A DNA stretch of 46,205 nt from Nitrospirae bacterium JdFR-86 (GTDB taxonomy: Bacteria > Nitrospirota > Thermodesulfovibrionia > Thermodesulfovibrionales > JdFR-86), in contig MTOV01000002.1 in the NCBI GenBank assembly GCA_002011815.1, forward strand, positions 188,043 through 234,247, read 5' to 3'. This document shows, in pieces, positions 24,905 through 34,502 of this stretch. The notes under the pieces were generated by a model. It had not been told where the DNA came from. It saw only the letters and a program-made list of their open reading frames with translations, and ran no database searches. The translations under genes and the position numbers were made by a program. Each line of letters opens with the position of its first letter. The stretch's first letter is position 1.

Positions 24905-26308
24905 TTAAAGCATATACTCTGCGAGGTTTATTCTGTATTTATTAGGGTCCATCGTCTTCATAATAGTTCTTGTGTACTTTCCATCTTTCTTTTCCGCAAG
25001 GTCAACGATATAGCCTGGCACTCTTCTGCCCTCGCTGTCCATAATCACCATAACTCTTGGTCTGTCCGGCAGCATGGCGTTACTGCTGTAGACAAGACCG
25101 AGTTCTTTTGTATTAAGCATTACCAGGGTTCCAACCGGGAAAACTCCCACCATGTTTATGAAAAACTTAAGAAGCAGGGGGTCAAGCTGTGCCCCTGCCC
25201 TTTCCATCATAATGCTTAACGCCCTGTCAGGCGGCAGTGGATTCCTTGAATACACCCTTGCCGAGGTCATGCTGTCATACTGGTCTGCAATGCTTACAAT
25301 TCTTGAATACAGGTCAAGTTCTGACAACTGCATCGTTTTTGGATATCCTGTGGGGTCATGACGAATATGATGTTCAAAGGCAACAATAGCAGCCCTTACA
25401 GAAACCACATCGAATCCCTTCATTTTGAGTATCGATCTGACGCCCCAGAGCGGATGCTGCTTCATAATCCTCCATTCTTCATCTGTAAAAGCCGTTGGCT
25501 TATTCAACACATCAATCGGCACCTCGGTCTTTCCTATATCATGGAAAAGTGCTACAAGACCGAGTTCCAGAAGCGACTTTTTGGGAAGTCCAAGCCTCTG
25601 CCCAAGAGCAATCGCCAGAACACTGACATTCACAGAATGATGATATGTATATTCGTCATAGTCCTTGATAGCTGTCATGCCTACCAGCAGCTCTTCCTGA
25701 TCAAGTATAAGGTCAACCATGGACTCAACAACCCGTTTCGCCCTCTTAACGTTAATCTTCTCACCTGCCTTTACCTTACTCATCACGCCCTTGGTGAAAG
25801 AAACAGCATTGAAATAAGTCCTTCTGACAACCTTCCGGATATCCTGGTCCCCGGCCTCATCTTTTATCTTTCTTAGCACTCCGACAGACAGGCTTTCCAC
25901 ATCTTCAATGCCTTCAGAGAGCGTCTCAAACGGAGTGTCTGAAAAAGAAGACGCAATAAACGCTTTTAAAAATATTCTCATGTCCTCGGCGGTTATTGCG
26001 CCTTTGAAGGTAATGCTTCCAAGCTTGTGCTTTTTGAACTCCCTCATAAGGGTGTCGAAACTCAGCAGGTATTCCATTGAGAATTTTATTCGTGTCTCAT
26101 TTATATAGAAATACTCCCCTACGAGTTCGAGCGTTATAGAACCTTCCCGTGCAATAAGCGGGTTTATCATTGCGACAAACTTATCCACTGAGTTAACAAC
26201 TGCAATATTTGAAGGGTCATGTATCTGGGAAGTCCTGACAATGGCTGCAAGCAGATTGACTATATCCTTGGCAACTTTTGAAAGTTCAGGCTGTTCGTTA
26301 CTGACCAT
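24905..26308 (-). CDS. HD-GYP-type phosphohydrolase
   Basis: A 467-residue protein. Residues about 15-125 form an N-terminal domain also found in the neighbouring HEAT protein. Residues about 220-370 are an HD-GYP-like domain with YHHSVNVSVLAIALG, ALFHDIGKTEVP, QHPLWGVRSIL, AFEHHIRHDPTGYP and VSIADQYDSMTS. The GYP motif is present though the loop before it is altered, so c-di-GMP hydrolysis is likely but not certain. The last 80 residues (PVGTLVMLNTKELGLVYSSN) are a small beta domain common in these proteins. Its start lies inside the end of the HEAT gene (11-nt overlap), so the pair is cotranslated. Confidence 0.88.
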   Translation of the reverse strand: MVSNEQPELSKVAKDIVNLLAAIVRTSQIHDPSNIAVVNSVDKFVAMINPLIAREGSITLELVGEYFYINETRIKFSMEYLLSFDTLMREFKKHKLGSITFKGAITAEDMRIFLKAFIASSFSDTPFETLSEGIEDVESLSVGVLRKIKDEAGDQDIRKVVRRTYFNAVSFTKGVMSKVKAGEKINVKRAKRVVESMVDLILDQEELLVGMTAIKDYDEYTYHHSVNVSVLAIALGQRLGLPKKSLLELGLVALFHDIGKTEVPIDVLNKPTAFTDEEWRIMKQHPLWGVRSILKMKGFDVVSVRAAIVAFEHHIRHDPTGYPKTMQLSELDLYSRIVSIADQYDSMTSARVYSRNPLPPDRALSIMMERAGAQLDPLLLKFFINMVGVFPVGTLVMLNTKELGLVYSSNAMLPDRPRVMVIMDSEGRRVPGYIVDLAEKKDGKYTRTIMKTMDPNKYRINLAEYML

Positions 26309-27944
26309 GTTGTTCTATCCTCCTGATAGCCGAGGATGCATACTCGCTGAGAAGTTTATTACTCGACTCCTTTAATTTTTCCAGTACCGGCAACGAATCC
26401 TTGCTGCCCATGAGTCCAAGGCTATATGCAGCACACGCCTTAAGTTCATTGTGTTTGCTTCTTCTGAACAAAGACTTGCTCTTCAGTATCTTCATAAGAA
26501 AATCAAAAACATCGGTATCCTTCCAGCGAGAAAGCACTTCAAAATATTCTTTCTTCTCGCTGAATTCTACACTCAGGAATTGTCTGTCTGATATTTTTCC
26601 GAGCACTGCACTCTTGGCATAAAGAGTTCCGATACTGCCGAGTGCTCTTACAGCAGCAGTCCTGACGGACCTTTCAGGGTCATCAAGGTAATCCTTTATT
26701 ATCTGTGCAGAGCTATCTCCGCCAAACTCCCCAAGGGCCCTTAAAACCTCTTTCCTGACCCTTATGTCACTGTGCTTTGCCATCTTTACCAAATAATCAA
26801 TGGCACGCCTGTCCCCGATCTTTCTGAACACATAGATGACATTTCTTACAACATACCACCTTTCATCCCTAAGCCCTTTTGCCAGTGCAGTCAAATCCTT
26901 GCTGCCAAGAAATGCAAGGGCATTGATGATATTCTTTCTCCCACCGATAGTCTTTAGATCGCCCAGCAAGGAAATAAGATGTGGAATCGCGCTTTTGTCT
27001 ACAAAACTTATATACTTGTCGAATACAGCCTCATTCACTCCGAATTCTGAGTCAAGTAACTCTCCCATAACCTTCAAAACCTCCGAGGAACTTGCATACG
27101 AAAAGATACGGTTCAACTCCCGCTTCTGCTCAACAGACAAGGCGGCTGCCTCAACGAACTCTTTTGTCCGTTTTAAAACACCGACTGCGCCTTCAAGTTC
27201 CCCGTGTCTCACATAGTAGCCGATGGCATTGCGCAGAATCTGGGAAATATCTCCATACTCTTCAAGAGACTCAGCCCGCCTGAGCATCTCAAAAAGTATA
27301 TCTATCATCTTTTGTCTCTTGTCACTTGAATCGGCTTCAATGTCCTTAAGGAGAGCCTTCAAATCACTGTCAGTAAGAGACATCAGATTAACTTCTTTTA
27401 CATCTTCTGCTTTCAATGCATCCTCGTAAGCCTTTGCCAAGTCGCCTTCAGAGGCAGATTTTTCCTTTACCTGCTCTACTGCAGCTTCTTCATATCCCTC
27501 GTCCTCTATAAGAACAGTGTCATCCGCCCTATACTTGATATGCTGAAAATCTTTATCCCAGAGAAGAGTAACAACATCATCCTCAACATCTTCTTTCTCG
27601 AAATCAAATGCAAGTATTTCGAGAAATTCCTGAAGCTCTTCTTCGGTAAGCCCTCTTTTAAATGTCAGTTCCCTGAGACCGTCCTTGAAGAAAAACAGTG
27701 CAAGGTTTTCATCCTTACCTGCGCCCTGAAACACCGGATCACTGCCGAGGAATATTTCGTTTCTCGTTATCCTGAGCTTGAGCTCATCCTGAAATTCAAA
27801 AAACTCCTCTATCTTTTTATACGTATCTTCGACTATTTTTATATATATGGGATTACTGGAAGGATACAACCTGAGATTTTTCTTTGCTTTCAGAAATGCC
27901 TGTATTACTTCCTTTGCAAACTTTACCTCGTCAAGAACTACCAT
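26298..27944 (-). CDS. HEAT-repeat protein
   Basis: 548 residues. The N-terminal domain (about 1-120: KNLRLYPSSNP, LKLRITRNEIFLG, DGLRELTFKRGLTEEELQEF) matches the N-terminus of the adjacent HD-GYP protein. A middle acidic linker follows. Residues about 320-545 are HEAT/armadillo repeats (IPHLISLLGDLKTIGGRKNI, ALAKGLRDERWYVVRNVIYV, DIRVRKEVLRALGEFGGD, RSVRTAAVRALGSIGT), a protein-interaction scaffold. No enzyme motif is seen. It heads a two-gene operon with the HD-GYP gene and probably acts as its partner. Confidence 0.85.
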   Translation of the reverse strand: MVVLDEVKFAKEVIQAFLKAKKNLRLYPSSNPIYIKIVEDTYKKIEEFFEFQDELKLRITRNEIFLGSDPVFQGAGKDENLALFFFKDGLRELTFKRGLTEEELQEFLEILAFDFEKEDVEDDVVTLLWDKDFQHIKYRADDTVLIEDEGYEEAAVEQVKEKSASEGDLAKAYEDALKAEDVKEVNLMSLTDSDLKALLKDIEADSSDKRQKMIDILFEMLRRAESLEEYGDISQILRNAIGYYVRHGELEGAVGVLKRTKEFVEAAALSVEQKRELNRIFSYASSSEVLKVMGELLDSEFGVNEAVFDKYISFVDKSAIPHLISLLGDLKTIGGRKNIINALAFLGSKDLTALAKGLRDERWYVVRNVIYVFRKIGDRRAIDYLVKMAKHSDIRVRKEVLRALGEFGGDSSAQIIKDYLDDPERSVRTAAVRALGSIGTLYAKSAVLGKISDRQFLSVEFSEKKEYFEVLSRWKDTDVFDFLMKILKSKSLFRRSKHNELKACAAYSLGLMGSKDSLPVLEKLKESSNKLLSEYASSAIRRIEQHGQ

Positions 27945-28017
27945 TTTTTAAAATAACACCCGACATAAAGGTTGTCAAATGAAGACTGCAGTACATTTAC
28001 GGCGAGCATCCGCTTTC

Positions 28018-28290
28018 TCAAAAGATCAGGATTCTTCTTTCTCGCGCAAAGTTCCTAATTATCATAGCTGCAGAATGCAGTCTCTGAAGCCTCATATTTC
28101 TCATCCGTATTGCCTGCACATCGGAATAGGGGAATTTCTCGCCCCTTATCTCAGATTGCACCTTCACTACCTCCTGATACAGTGCCTTCAGCGCCTCTGC
28201 ATCAAGCGGTTTGAGGAATATAGGGTTGACTGTGACATAACCCTCGGCTATATCATAAGCAACGGATTTAATGCTCTTGCCTCTTATCAT
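28018..28290 (-). CDS. Uncharacterised small protein downstream of tatC
   Basis: A 90-residue basic protein (MIRGKSIKSVAYDIAEGYVT to FARERRILIF). Its start lies within the last codons of tatC (23-nt overlap). It contains a hydrophilic helix (LDAEALKALYQEVVKVQSEI) and an Arg/Met-rich helix (AIRMRNMRLQRLHSAAMIIR). It has no signal peptide or cysteines. No family is recognised. The overlap implies translational coupling to tatC, and a conserved role with the Tat genes is possible but unproven. Confidence 0.65.
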   Translation of the reverse strand: MIRGKSIKSVAYDIAEGYVTVNPIFLKPLDAEALKALYQEVVKVQSEIRGEKFPYSDVQAIRMRNMRLQRLHSAAMIIRNFARERRILIF

Positions 28291-29062
28291 CCTCTGACTT
28301 CCTCTTTACAAATAATTTTGACACAAGAAGACCACCCTCGTAAAGAAATATTATCGGAACAGCCATCAGTGTCTGGTTAAAGGCATCAGGCGTAGGCGTG
28401 AGAATGGCAGCAGTAACGAATGCAAGCAGTACGGCATACTTTCTGTTCCTCGCAAGTGTCTGGTATGAGACAATCCCCGTGCGCGTAAGAAACACGATTA
28501 TCACCGGGAGTTCAAACACCGCACCGAATGCCAGTATAAATTTAAGACAGAAATCAATATATCTCTCAATGGAAATCATGGGGGTTAAAGATGCTGTCTT
28601 ATAACTCAGAAGGAACTTCATTGCAAACGGAAGCACAATAACAAAACAGAAAACCGTGCCGAAGAAGAACAGACCTGTAGCAATAATGATAAACGGTATT
28701 GCATATTTTTTCTCCCTTTGCAAAAGCCCCGGTGAGATAAACTTCCAGACTTGATGAAAAATTACAGGCAATGCCAGAATCAGCCCTGTAATCAGTGAAA
28801 TCTTCAGATGCACCCAGAACGCCTCGGCAGGCGCAAGAAAGACAAGGGAAGTAACAGCTCCCTCCCTCGGCACAAGCGATATAAACGGATACGCCGGCTT
28901 GAACGAAATACCTGAACGCATCGGAAGGGTAAGAAGCTTGAAAATGTTTTCAGAGAAATTAAAGCAAATCAGGAAGCCTACAAGAAGCGCAATTACGGAA
29001 ACTACTATCCTTTTTCTCAATTCAGCGAGGTGCTCTGTAAACGGCATTTTTTCTTCTGCCAT
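28268..29062 (-). CDS. tatC: Sec-independent protein translocase TatC
   Basis: 264 residues with six predicted transmembrane helices. The conserved N-terminal cytoplasmic start MPFTEHLAELRKRIVVSVIA is present, with the HLxELRxR motif and the TatC glutamate of the first periplasmic region. PVIFHQVWKFISPGLLQREK carries the Glu of the conserved F-x-x-PGL block. It is the twin-arginine signal receptor. The basic C-tail is long (FVKRKSEDDKRQEH). It follows tatA/B with no gap and overlaps the next small gene by 23 nt. Confidence 0.96.
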   Translation of the reverse strand: MAEEKMPFTEHLAELRKRIVVSVIALLVGFLICFNFSENIFKLLTLPMRSGISFKPAYPFISLVPREGAVTSLVFLAPAEAFWVHLKISLITGLILALPVIFHQVWKFISPGLLQREKKYAIPFIIIATGLFFFGTVFCFVIVLPFAMKFLLSYKTASLTPMISIERYIDFCLKFILAFGAVFELPVIIVFLTRTGIVSYQTLARNRKYAVLLAFVTAAILTPTPDAFNQTLMAVPIIFLYEGGLLVSKLFVKRKSEDDKRQEH

Positions 29063-29311
29063 TTACTGTTTCGCCTCGCTTTCCTGTTTTTTGTCTTCCT
29101 GGGTGTCTTCGGGCTTTTCCGGTCCTGTCAGGGGCTCATGTACATCATAAATTTCCTTGTTGACTTCAGACTTTATGTCCAGCATTGCTCTTTTCAGCTC
29201 GCCGACACCCTTTCCTATTGTTCTTGCAAGCTCAGGCAGTCTTTTGGGCCCGAACACAAGCAGGGCAACTATGAATATAACAATAAGTTCCTGAAAGCCA
29301 AGGTCGAACAC
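29063..29311 (-). CDS. Twin-arginine translocase subunit TatA/TatB
   Basis: 82 residues with one membrane helix ([15 protein letters not shown]), the hinge FGPKRLPEL, an amphipathic helix ([15 protein letters not shown]) and an acidic/basic tail. The Glu at position 8 and the MFDLGFQEL start are TatB-like, but the short length suits either TatA or TatB; one protein may serve both roles. It starts with GTG, sharing one base with the stop of the upstream outer-membrane gene (TAGTG). It is directly joined to tatC. Confidence 0.93.
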   Translation of the reverse strand: MFDLGFQELIVIFIVALLVFGPKRLPELARTIGKGVGELKRAMLDIKSEVNKEIYDVHEPLTGPEKPEDTQEDKKQESEAKQ

Positions 29312-30099
29312 TACATGTCCTCTTCATATACTTTTTCGATGGGTTTTTCTTCTCGAGGAAAGTGCAATGTTATCGAAACCATAAGCCTGTATTCCGGAGC
29401 CCCGTCATCTATGTCAAACCCGACTCCTATAGTTGTAAACACTCCTTCTCCTGTAAGAAACCTGTAGCCTAACCTCGCCTCAAGCTGGTCTATGTCGTCT
29501 GAAAAGTGACTTTTCTCTCCATAAACCTCGCCGAGTATTCTGAAGTCATGGGCGGCTGAGAAATCTATTCCTCCGGAAAACCTCACCTCGTCTTCAAGCG
29601 AAGAATTACCAGGTATGCTGTAAAAGAGATTGGCATGACCATAGACAGGTCCCACCCGCTTGCTTACTGCAATGCCTGCCCCTATTGAGCCGTCTGTGCT
29701 GAGTTCGTCAGTCCCTGAAGAAAGAGCAACTGTAACAATATACGCAATCGACGGACCATATCTGCCTTCGTCAAAAAACCTGTGCTTTATGCCAAAGGTT
29801 ATGTCCTCAAGCCCGGTCTCGGAATTGTCAACATAAGGAACACTTATCCCTAATTCAACATTATCCGTAATGCCATAAGCAAGATGCGTGGAAAATCTGG
29901 AGAAATCAGGCTCTCCAGCCCTTTCGACAGAAAAAGCGACTGCCGCCTTCCCCTTCTCAGGAGAATTCGCACTCATCGTTGAAAAGACGCCATAAGGCGC
30001 AGGCGGCTGAAGTCCGCTCAAGTCAAGCCCATAACAATATCCGGTCAGGAGTATGACCGAAAAAAAGGGAAAAATCAGAAAGAAGACGCATTTTTTCAT
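29311..30099 (-). CDS. Putative beta-barrel outer membrane protein
   Basis: 262 residues. A signal peptide ([20 protein letters not shown]...CYGLDL) is followed by alternating short beta strands such as [47 protein letters not shown] and [11 protein letters not shown], typical of an 8-12 stranded barrel. No enzyme motif is seen. ATG 30099 is used because it begins the signal peptide; an in-frame upstream start at 30135 would only add a hydrophobic leader. It is 32 nt behind mfd and overlaps tatA/B by one base. Confidence 0.8.
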   Translation of the reverse strand: MKKCVFFLIFPFFSVILLTGYCYGLDLSGLQPPAPYGVFSTMSANSPEKGKAAVAFSVERAGEPDFSRFSTHLAYGITDNVELGISVPYVDNSETGLEDITFGIKHRFFDEGRYGPSIAYIVTVALSSGTDELSTDGSIGAGIAVSKRVGPVYGHANLFYSIPGNSSLEDEVRFSGGIDFSAAHDFRILGEVYGEKSHFSDDIDQLEARLGYRFLTGEGVFTTIGVGFDIDDGAPEYRLMVSITLHFPREEKPIEKVYEEDM

Positions 30100-30131
30100 C
30101 GCTAAAACATACCAGAAAAAATCATAGACTG

Positions 30132-33100
30132 TCAATCGAGGGACACAGTCCCTTGCTCCTCATTTACAAGTGTTTCAAGTGCATTCTTGACATCTTCGAA
30201 CACATTTCCCTTTAAAGAAAGCTCAAACCCGTTGCGCTGAAACCTGACCCTGTTATTAAACACCTTGAGAACCCTCTCAGGCGCAAGGCGGGCATCCTCT
30301 GCAAAGACAAATCTCACCTTTCCGTCGGACTGACTGATGTCGGTAATCAGGAGCTTTTCCGCAAGCAGTCTCAGCATCATTATACCGAGGAGATTTCTGA
30401 ACTCCTGAGGCGGAGAGCCGAAGCGGTCTGCCATCTCAGCTTCTATGTCCTCAAGCTCTTCAATGGTCTTTGCATAAGCGATTGACCTGTAAACACCGAG
30501 TCTCAGTGCCATATCAGTTATGTAGTCTTCGGGTATAAATGCATTAAGCCTTATATTTATCGTAGGACGCACTTTTTCCCTTACTTCGATGCCCTTGAGT
30601 TCAGCCACTGCCCTCTCGAGCATTTCTATATACATATCGAATCCAACTGCGTGTATGTGTCCTGACTGTTCTGCTCCGAGCAGATTGCCTGCGCCTCTTA
30701 TCTCGAGGTCTTTCATCGCAAGCCTGAAGCCTGCGCCCATATAACTTAATTCCTGTATAGCCTGAAGCCTCTTCCTTGCCTCCTCTGTGATGACATGCTC
30801 CCCGGGTATCAGATAATAGGCAAATGCCCTGACATTGCTCCTTCCGACCCTGCCTTTAAGCTGATAAAGGTCTGCAAGCCCCATCCTGTCAGCCATGTTT
30901 ATGATTATGGTATTGGCAGTCGGTATATCAAGCCCTGAACCTATTATTGCAGTGCAGACCAGCACATCCACCTGCATGTCCAGAAAAGCCATCATTATCT
31001 TTTCAAGCTGTCCTTCACGCATCTGCCCATGAGCAACAGCCACCCTTGCATAAGGGACAATCCTCCTGATAAATCTTTCGACCTTGTCTATGTCCTGTAT
31101 CCTGTTGTGCACGAAAAAGACCTGCCCTCCCCTTGTAATCTCTCTGTCTATTGCCTCTTTTATAACGGTCTCGTTAAATACAGACACTATGCTCTTTACT
31201 GCGAGCCTTTCTTCAGGAGGGGTCTCTATCACGCTCATAGCCCTTATGCCTGAGAGAGCCATCTGGAGTGTTCTTGGTATAGGGGTTGCAGAAAGCGTAA
31301 GGACATCAATGCCTTTTTTAAGCTCCTTGATGCGCTCTTTCTGCCGGACTCCGAAACGGTGCTCCTCATCTATGATGAAAAGCCCTAGGTTTCTAAAAGA
31401 CACATTGTTTCTTAAAAGTGCATGCGTTGCTATGACTATGTCTATCCTGCCTTTTTCTATATTTTTTATGGTCTCAATCTGTGCCCTTTTTGGTTTAAAC
31501 CTGCTCAGGTAGTCTATTGTCACTGGAAATGCAGAAAACCTCTTCTTGAATATCCTGTAGTGCTGTTCGCAAAGCAGTGTTGTGGGCACAAGCACTGCTA
31601 CCTGTTTTCCGTCGTAAACAGCTTTAAACGCTGCTCTCATGGCGACTTCTGTCTTTCCATAGCCGACATCACCGCAGAGCAGCCTGTCCATCGGGCGGGA
31701 GGACTCCATATCCCTTTTAATCTCCTCGATGGTCTTTATCTGGTCAGGTGTTTCTTCATAGGGGAAAAACCTGTCGAACTCCCTGTGAAGCTCAGTGTCC
31801 CTGCTGAAGGAGAAACCCTTTGAGACCTCTCTTTCGGCATACAGCCTGAGGAGCTTTCCTGCCATCTCTTTCAGGCGTTTCCTTATCCTCTCTTTTGTCC
31901 TCTGCCAGCCCTTACCGCCGAGCCTGTCAAGTCTCGGCACAATCCCTTCTTCAGCACGGTATTTCTGAACCTTGTCCACTGCATAAAGAGGCAGATAGAG
32001 CTTGTCGCCCCCGGCGTACTCTATTGTCATTAAGTCGCACTCATAGCCTTCTATGCTCTGCCTTACCAGCCCTTTAAACCTTCCGATGCCGTAATCCCGG
32101 TGGACTATATAGTCTCCTTCTGTTAAATCCTCAATCGTCTTGACAAGCCTTGAGACTTTTGATTTTTTTATCGCCCTGTATGCTGGTCTTCCGCCGAATA
32201 TCTCGTTTTCAGTAAGTATCACCAAACCGGGTATGAACAGTCCTGCTGACAGTTCTCCAACGGATATCGAGACCCTGCCTTCATAATCCATGAGCTCTTC
32301 AAGCCCCACGACAGGGGAAATAACGCCTCCGTCCTTGAAGACTTCTTTAAGCCTCTCAGCCTGCCCGTCTGATGAGGAGATTACTATCACCCTGTTTTCC
32401 CTGCTCAGTTCCTTAACAGCCCTGGCAAGTTCGTCTATGTCCTTTCTTTCATCAGGAAGGATGCCGTATCCCCTGAAAGAGACAAGCCCTGCGTCAATAC
32501 CTTCGCCCCTGACGGCAAACCTCGAAAGCACCACTGCATCCTCAGGAATCTCCTGCACGGATTCAGAATAAAACCGCTTCATGCCCTGTGTAAGCTCATA
32601 GAATATCTTGCCGTCGTCAGGCTCTTTTGCAGGCATAATACTGAAAGCGTCAACCCCGGATACTGACCTCTGGGTCTCGACATCAAAGACCCTGATGCTG
32701 TCTATCACATCTCCGAAGAACTCTACCCTGAAAGGACGCTCCTCTGTAGAAGGAAACACATCTAAAATCCATCCCCGCATACTATACTGACCATTTTCCG
32801 TAACCAAAGGCACAGAGCTGTAACCAAGGGCTTCAAGCTTCTCCTTTACAGCATCCCGCTCAATCTCTGTGGACACACTGAGGCGAAGAATATCTTTTTT
32901 TAAGACATCCGGAAGCCACACGGTTTGCATCAGGGCATTTTTTGATGTAACAACAGACTGTGCGGTCTTTTCGCAAAAAAGCCTGTATATGGCTTCCGCC
33001 CTTTTGCCTGTAACGTCTGCTCCGTCAGACAAGGGCAGAAAGCATACGGATGAAACATCCGAATGAAAGACCTTTTTGTAAAACTGAATGTCCTGCCAGA

Positions 33101-33257
33101 TTTTAAGGGCAGACTCCTCTGTCTCATCCACCATGACAAACGGCTCTTCAATAAGCGAAAGGAAAAGCGAAATGGACGAGCCGGTAAGGTTGTAAACCCT
33201 TAAAGGGCAGGGGAAAAGACGGGATGAAAAACTCTTGACAAGCTCAGAAAAGTTCAT
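30132..33257 (-). CDS. mfd: Transcription-repair coupling factor Mfd
   Basis: 1041 residues, slightly short for Mfd (about 1150). The order is a UvrB-like N-terminal module (SMRGWILDVFPSTEERPFR, VEFFGDVIDSIRVFD), the RNA polymerase-interacting domain (LTEGDYIVHRDYGIGRFKGL), the RecG-like translocase (LLCGDVGYGKTEVAMRAAF; DEEHRFGVRQKERI; TLSATPIPRTLQMA; VAHGQMREGQLEKIMMAFL), and the C-terminal TRCF domain (LNAFIPEDYITDMALRLG). It removes stalled RNA polymerase and recruits UvrA. The N-terminal UvrB-like module appears trimmed by about 100 residues. Confidence 0.96.
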   Translation of the reverse strand: MNFSELVKSFSSRLFPCPLRVYNLTGSSISLFLSLIEEPFVMVDETEESALKIWQDIQFYKKVFHSDVSSVCFLPLSDGADVTGKRAEAIYRLFCEKTAQSVVTSKNALMQTVWLPDVLKKDILRLSVSTEIERDAVKEKLEALGYSSVPLVTENGQYSMRGWILDVFPSTEERPFRVEFFGDVIDSIRVFDVETQRSVSGVDAFSIMPAKEPDDGKIFYELTQGMKRFYSESVQEIPEDAVVLSRFAVRGEGIDAGLVSFRGYGILPDERKDIDELARAVKELSRENRVIVISSSDGQAERLKEVFKDGGVISPVVGLEELMDYEGRVSISVGELSAGLFIPGLVILTENEIFGGRPAYRAIKKSKVSRLVKTIEDLTEGDYIVHRDYGIGRFKGLVRQSIEGYECDLMTIEYAGGDKLYLPLYAVDKVQKYRAEEGIVPRLDRLGGKGWQRTKERIRKRLKEMAGKLLRLYAEREVSKGFSFSRDTELHREFDRFFPYEETPDQIKTIEEIKRDMESSRPMDRLLCGDVGYGKTEVAMRAAFKAVYDGKQVAVLVPTTLLCEQHYRIFKKRFSAFPVTIDYLSRFKPKRAQIETIKNIEKGRIDIVIATHALLRNNVSFRNLGLFIIDEEHRFGVRQKERIKELKKGIDVLTLSATPIPRTLQMALSGIRAMSVIETPPEERLAVKSIVSVFNETVIKEAIDREITRGGQVFFVHNRIQDIDKVERFIRRIVPYARVAVAHGQMREGQLEKIMMAFLDMQVDVLVCTAIIGSGLDIPTANTIIINMADRMGLADLYQLKGRVGRSNVRAFAYYLIPGEHVITEEARKRLQAIQELSYMGAGFRLAMKDLEIRGAGNLLGAEQSGHIHAVGFDMYIEMLERAVAELKGIEVREKVRPTINIRLNAFIPEDYITDMALRLGVYRSIAYAKTIEELEDIEAEMADRFGSPPQEFRNLLGIMMLRLLAEKLLITDISQSDGKVRFVFAEDARLAPERVLKVFNNRVRFQRNGFELSLKGNVFEDVKNALETLVNEEQGTVSLD

Positions 33258-33761
33258 AGTCTAAAGACAGCCGGCAAGAAACTGTAAATTCCCTGAAGGC
33301 ATTAAATTGATTATATCACATTCAGTGCAGTCGTTGATAAGAGGTGTGTTTGTAATGTTTTTTATGGGGCTATGCCCCAAACCCTTGTTACTTTTTTGCT
33401 TGTCCAAAAAAGCAACCAAAAAAAGGACACCCCGGAAAGTTTCCAGGCGGCTGAACTCCAACTACTGAACTGTTTTATTTTGCTCCTTGAAATCCTGAAC
33501 CTTATAACCCATTCGAAAATTTCAGGTGAATGAGGGATGCTGGAGGGTTAAAAATTAATTCGTGTTTGAGACCCGAAGGGTCGAGTTTGAATTAATTTAC
33601 CGGAAGCATCCCGAATGAACCGCCCGGAAATTTTCGAGGGCGCCCTTTTTGCGCTACTTTTTGGGCGAGCAAAAAGTAGCAAAGAGGGCACCTGAAATTT
33701 CCAATGTGGTTTAAACGGATGAAAAATGGTCTGTGCCCCTTTTATGCTATCATTTATTCTT
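33258..33761. repeat. Intergenic block of nested palindromes, non-coding
   Basis: No convincing gene in 504 nt. Hairpins seen: GGGGCTATGCCCC (33366-33378); GTTaCTTTTTTG (33387-33398) with CAAAAAAGcAAC (33405-33416). A nested palindrome has outer arms CGAAAATTTC (33514-33523) and GAAATTTTCG (33627-33636), middle arms GGGATGC (33534-33540) and GCATCCC (33606-33612), inner arms AAATTAATTC (33552-33561) and GAATTAATTT (33589-33598), and core GACCCGAAGGGTC (33570-33582). A last hairpin is 33642-33663 with 33670-33689. This looks like a dispersed structured repeat or MITE-like element. Confidence 0.7.
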
Positions 33762-34475
33762 ATGGAGAAGCGTCTTCAGAAAATCCTTGCAGAAATGGGC
33801 ATTGCCTCAAGGAGGAAAGCCGAAGAGCTTATCCTTGAAGGCAGGGTCACTGTAAACGGCAAGCCAGCAGTCCTCGGCATGAAGGCAGACCCTTCAAGAG
33901 ACCACATAAAACTTGACGGCAAGCTCCTTACAAAACCCGAACCCAAGGTCTACCTGATGTTTAACAAGCCAAGGTCAGTAGTCACCACACTTTATGACCC
34001 TGAAGGAAGACCCACGGTAAAGGACTACCTCAAGGGCGTAAAATACAGGGTCTATCCTGTAGGAAGACTTGACTTCGACTCAGAAGGACTGCTCCTTCTA
34101 ACGAACGACGGAGAGTTCGCCCATCAGGTGCTTCACCCCTCAAAAAAGATACCTAAAACATATCTTGTAAAGGTAAAAGGCATACTCGAAGACAAAGAAA
34201 TCAAAAAACTCGAAAGAGGCATAAAACTCGAAGACGGGATAACAGCACCAGCAAAAATCAAAAAAGTCAGGAAGGCTCAGAACAACTCATGGCTTGAGAT
34301 AACCATTCACGAAGGCAAAAAACGGCAGATAAGAAGAATGTTAGAAAGAGTAGGACACCCTGTAATCAGGCTCAAAAGAATAAGGATAAACGGGCTTGAA
34401 CTCGGTGACCTTAAACCCGGGGAGTTCAGGTATCTTTCATCTGACGAGGTAAAAAAGCTAAAATATACAATTTGA
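33762..34475 (+). CDS. rluB: RsuA/RluB-family pseudouridine synthase
   Basis: 237 residues. The N-terminal S4 domain is MEKRLQKILAEMGIASRRKA to RVTVNG. The catalytic motif YPVGRLDFDSEGLLLLTNDG carries the catalytic Asp, and HEGKKRQIRRMLERVGHPV is the family's C-terminal motif. The RluB/RluE/RluF group modifies the 23S rRNA decoding-adjacent region; exact target U2605 (RluB) is inferred. ATG 33762 is used because the S4 domain starts here and a TATCAT box (33748-33753) sits 8 nt upstream; the longer frame from 33726 covers the promoter. Confidence 0.92.
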   Translation: MEKRLQKILAEMGIASRRKAEELILEGRVTVNGKPAVLGMKADPSRDHIKLDGKLLTKPEPKVYLMFNKPRSVVTTLYDPEGRPTVKDYLKGVKYRVYPVGRLDFDSEGLLLLTNDGEFAHQVLHPSKKIPKTYLVKVKGILEDKEIKKLERGIKLEDGITAPAKIKKVRKAQNNSWLEITIHEGKKRQIRRMLERVGHPVIRLKRIRINGLELGDLKPGEFRYLSSDEVKKLKYTI

Positions 34476-34502
34476 TGACAGTAGAAAGATACAGGAGGCG
34501 TT

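Noticed and set aside
33261-33461. A 66-codon minus-strand frame in the gap upstream of mfd
   Set aside because: It translates the palindromic non-coding block and has no ribosome site; such frames arise from the repeat itself.
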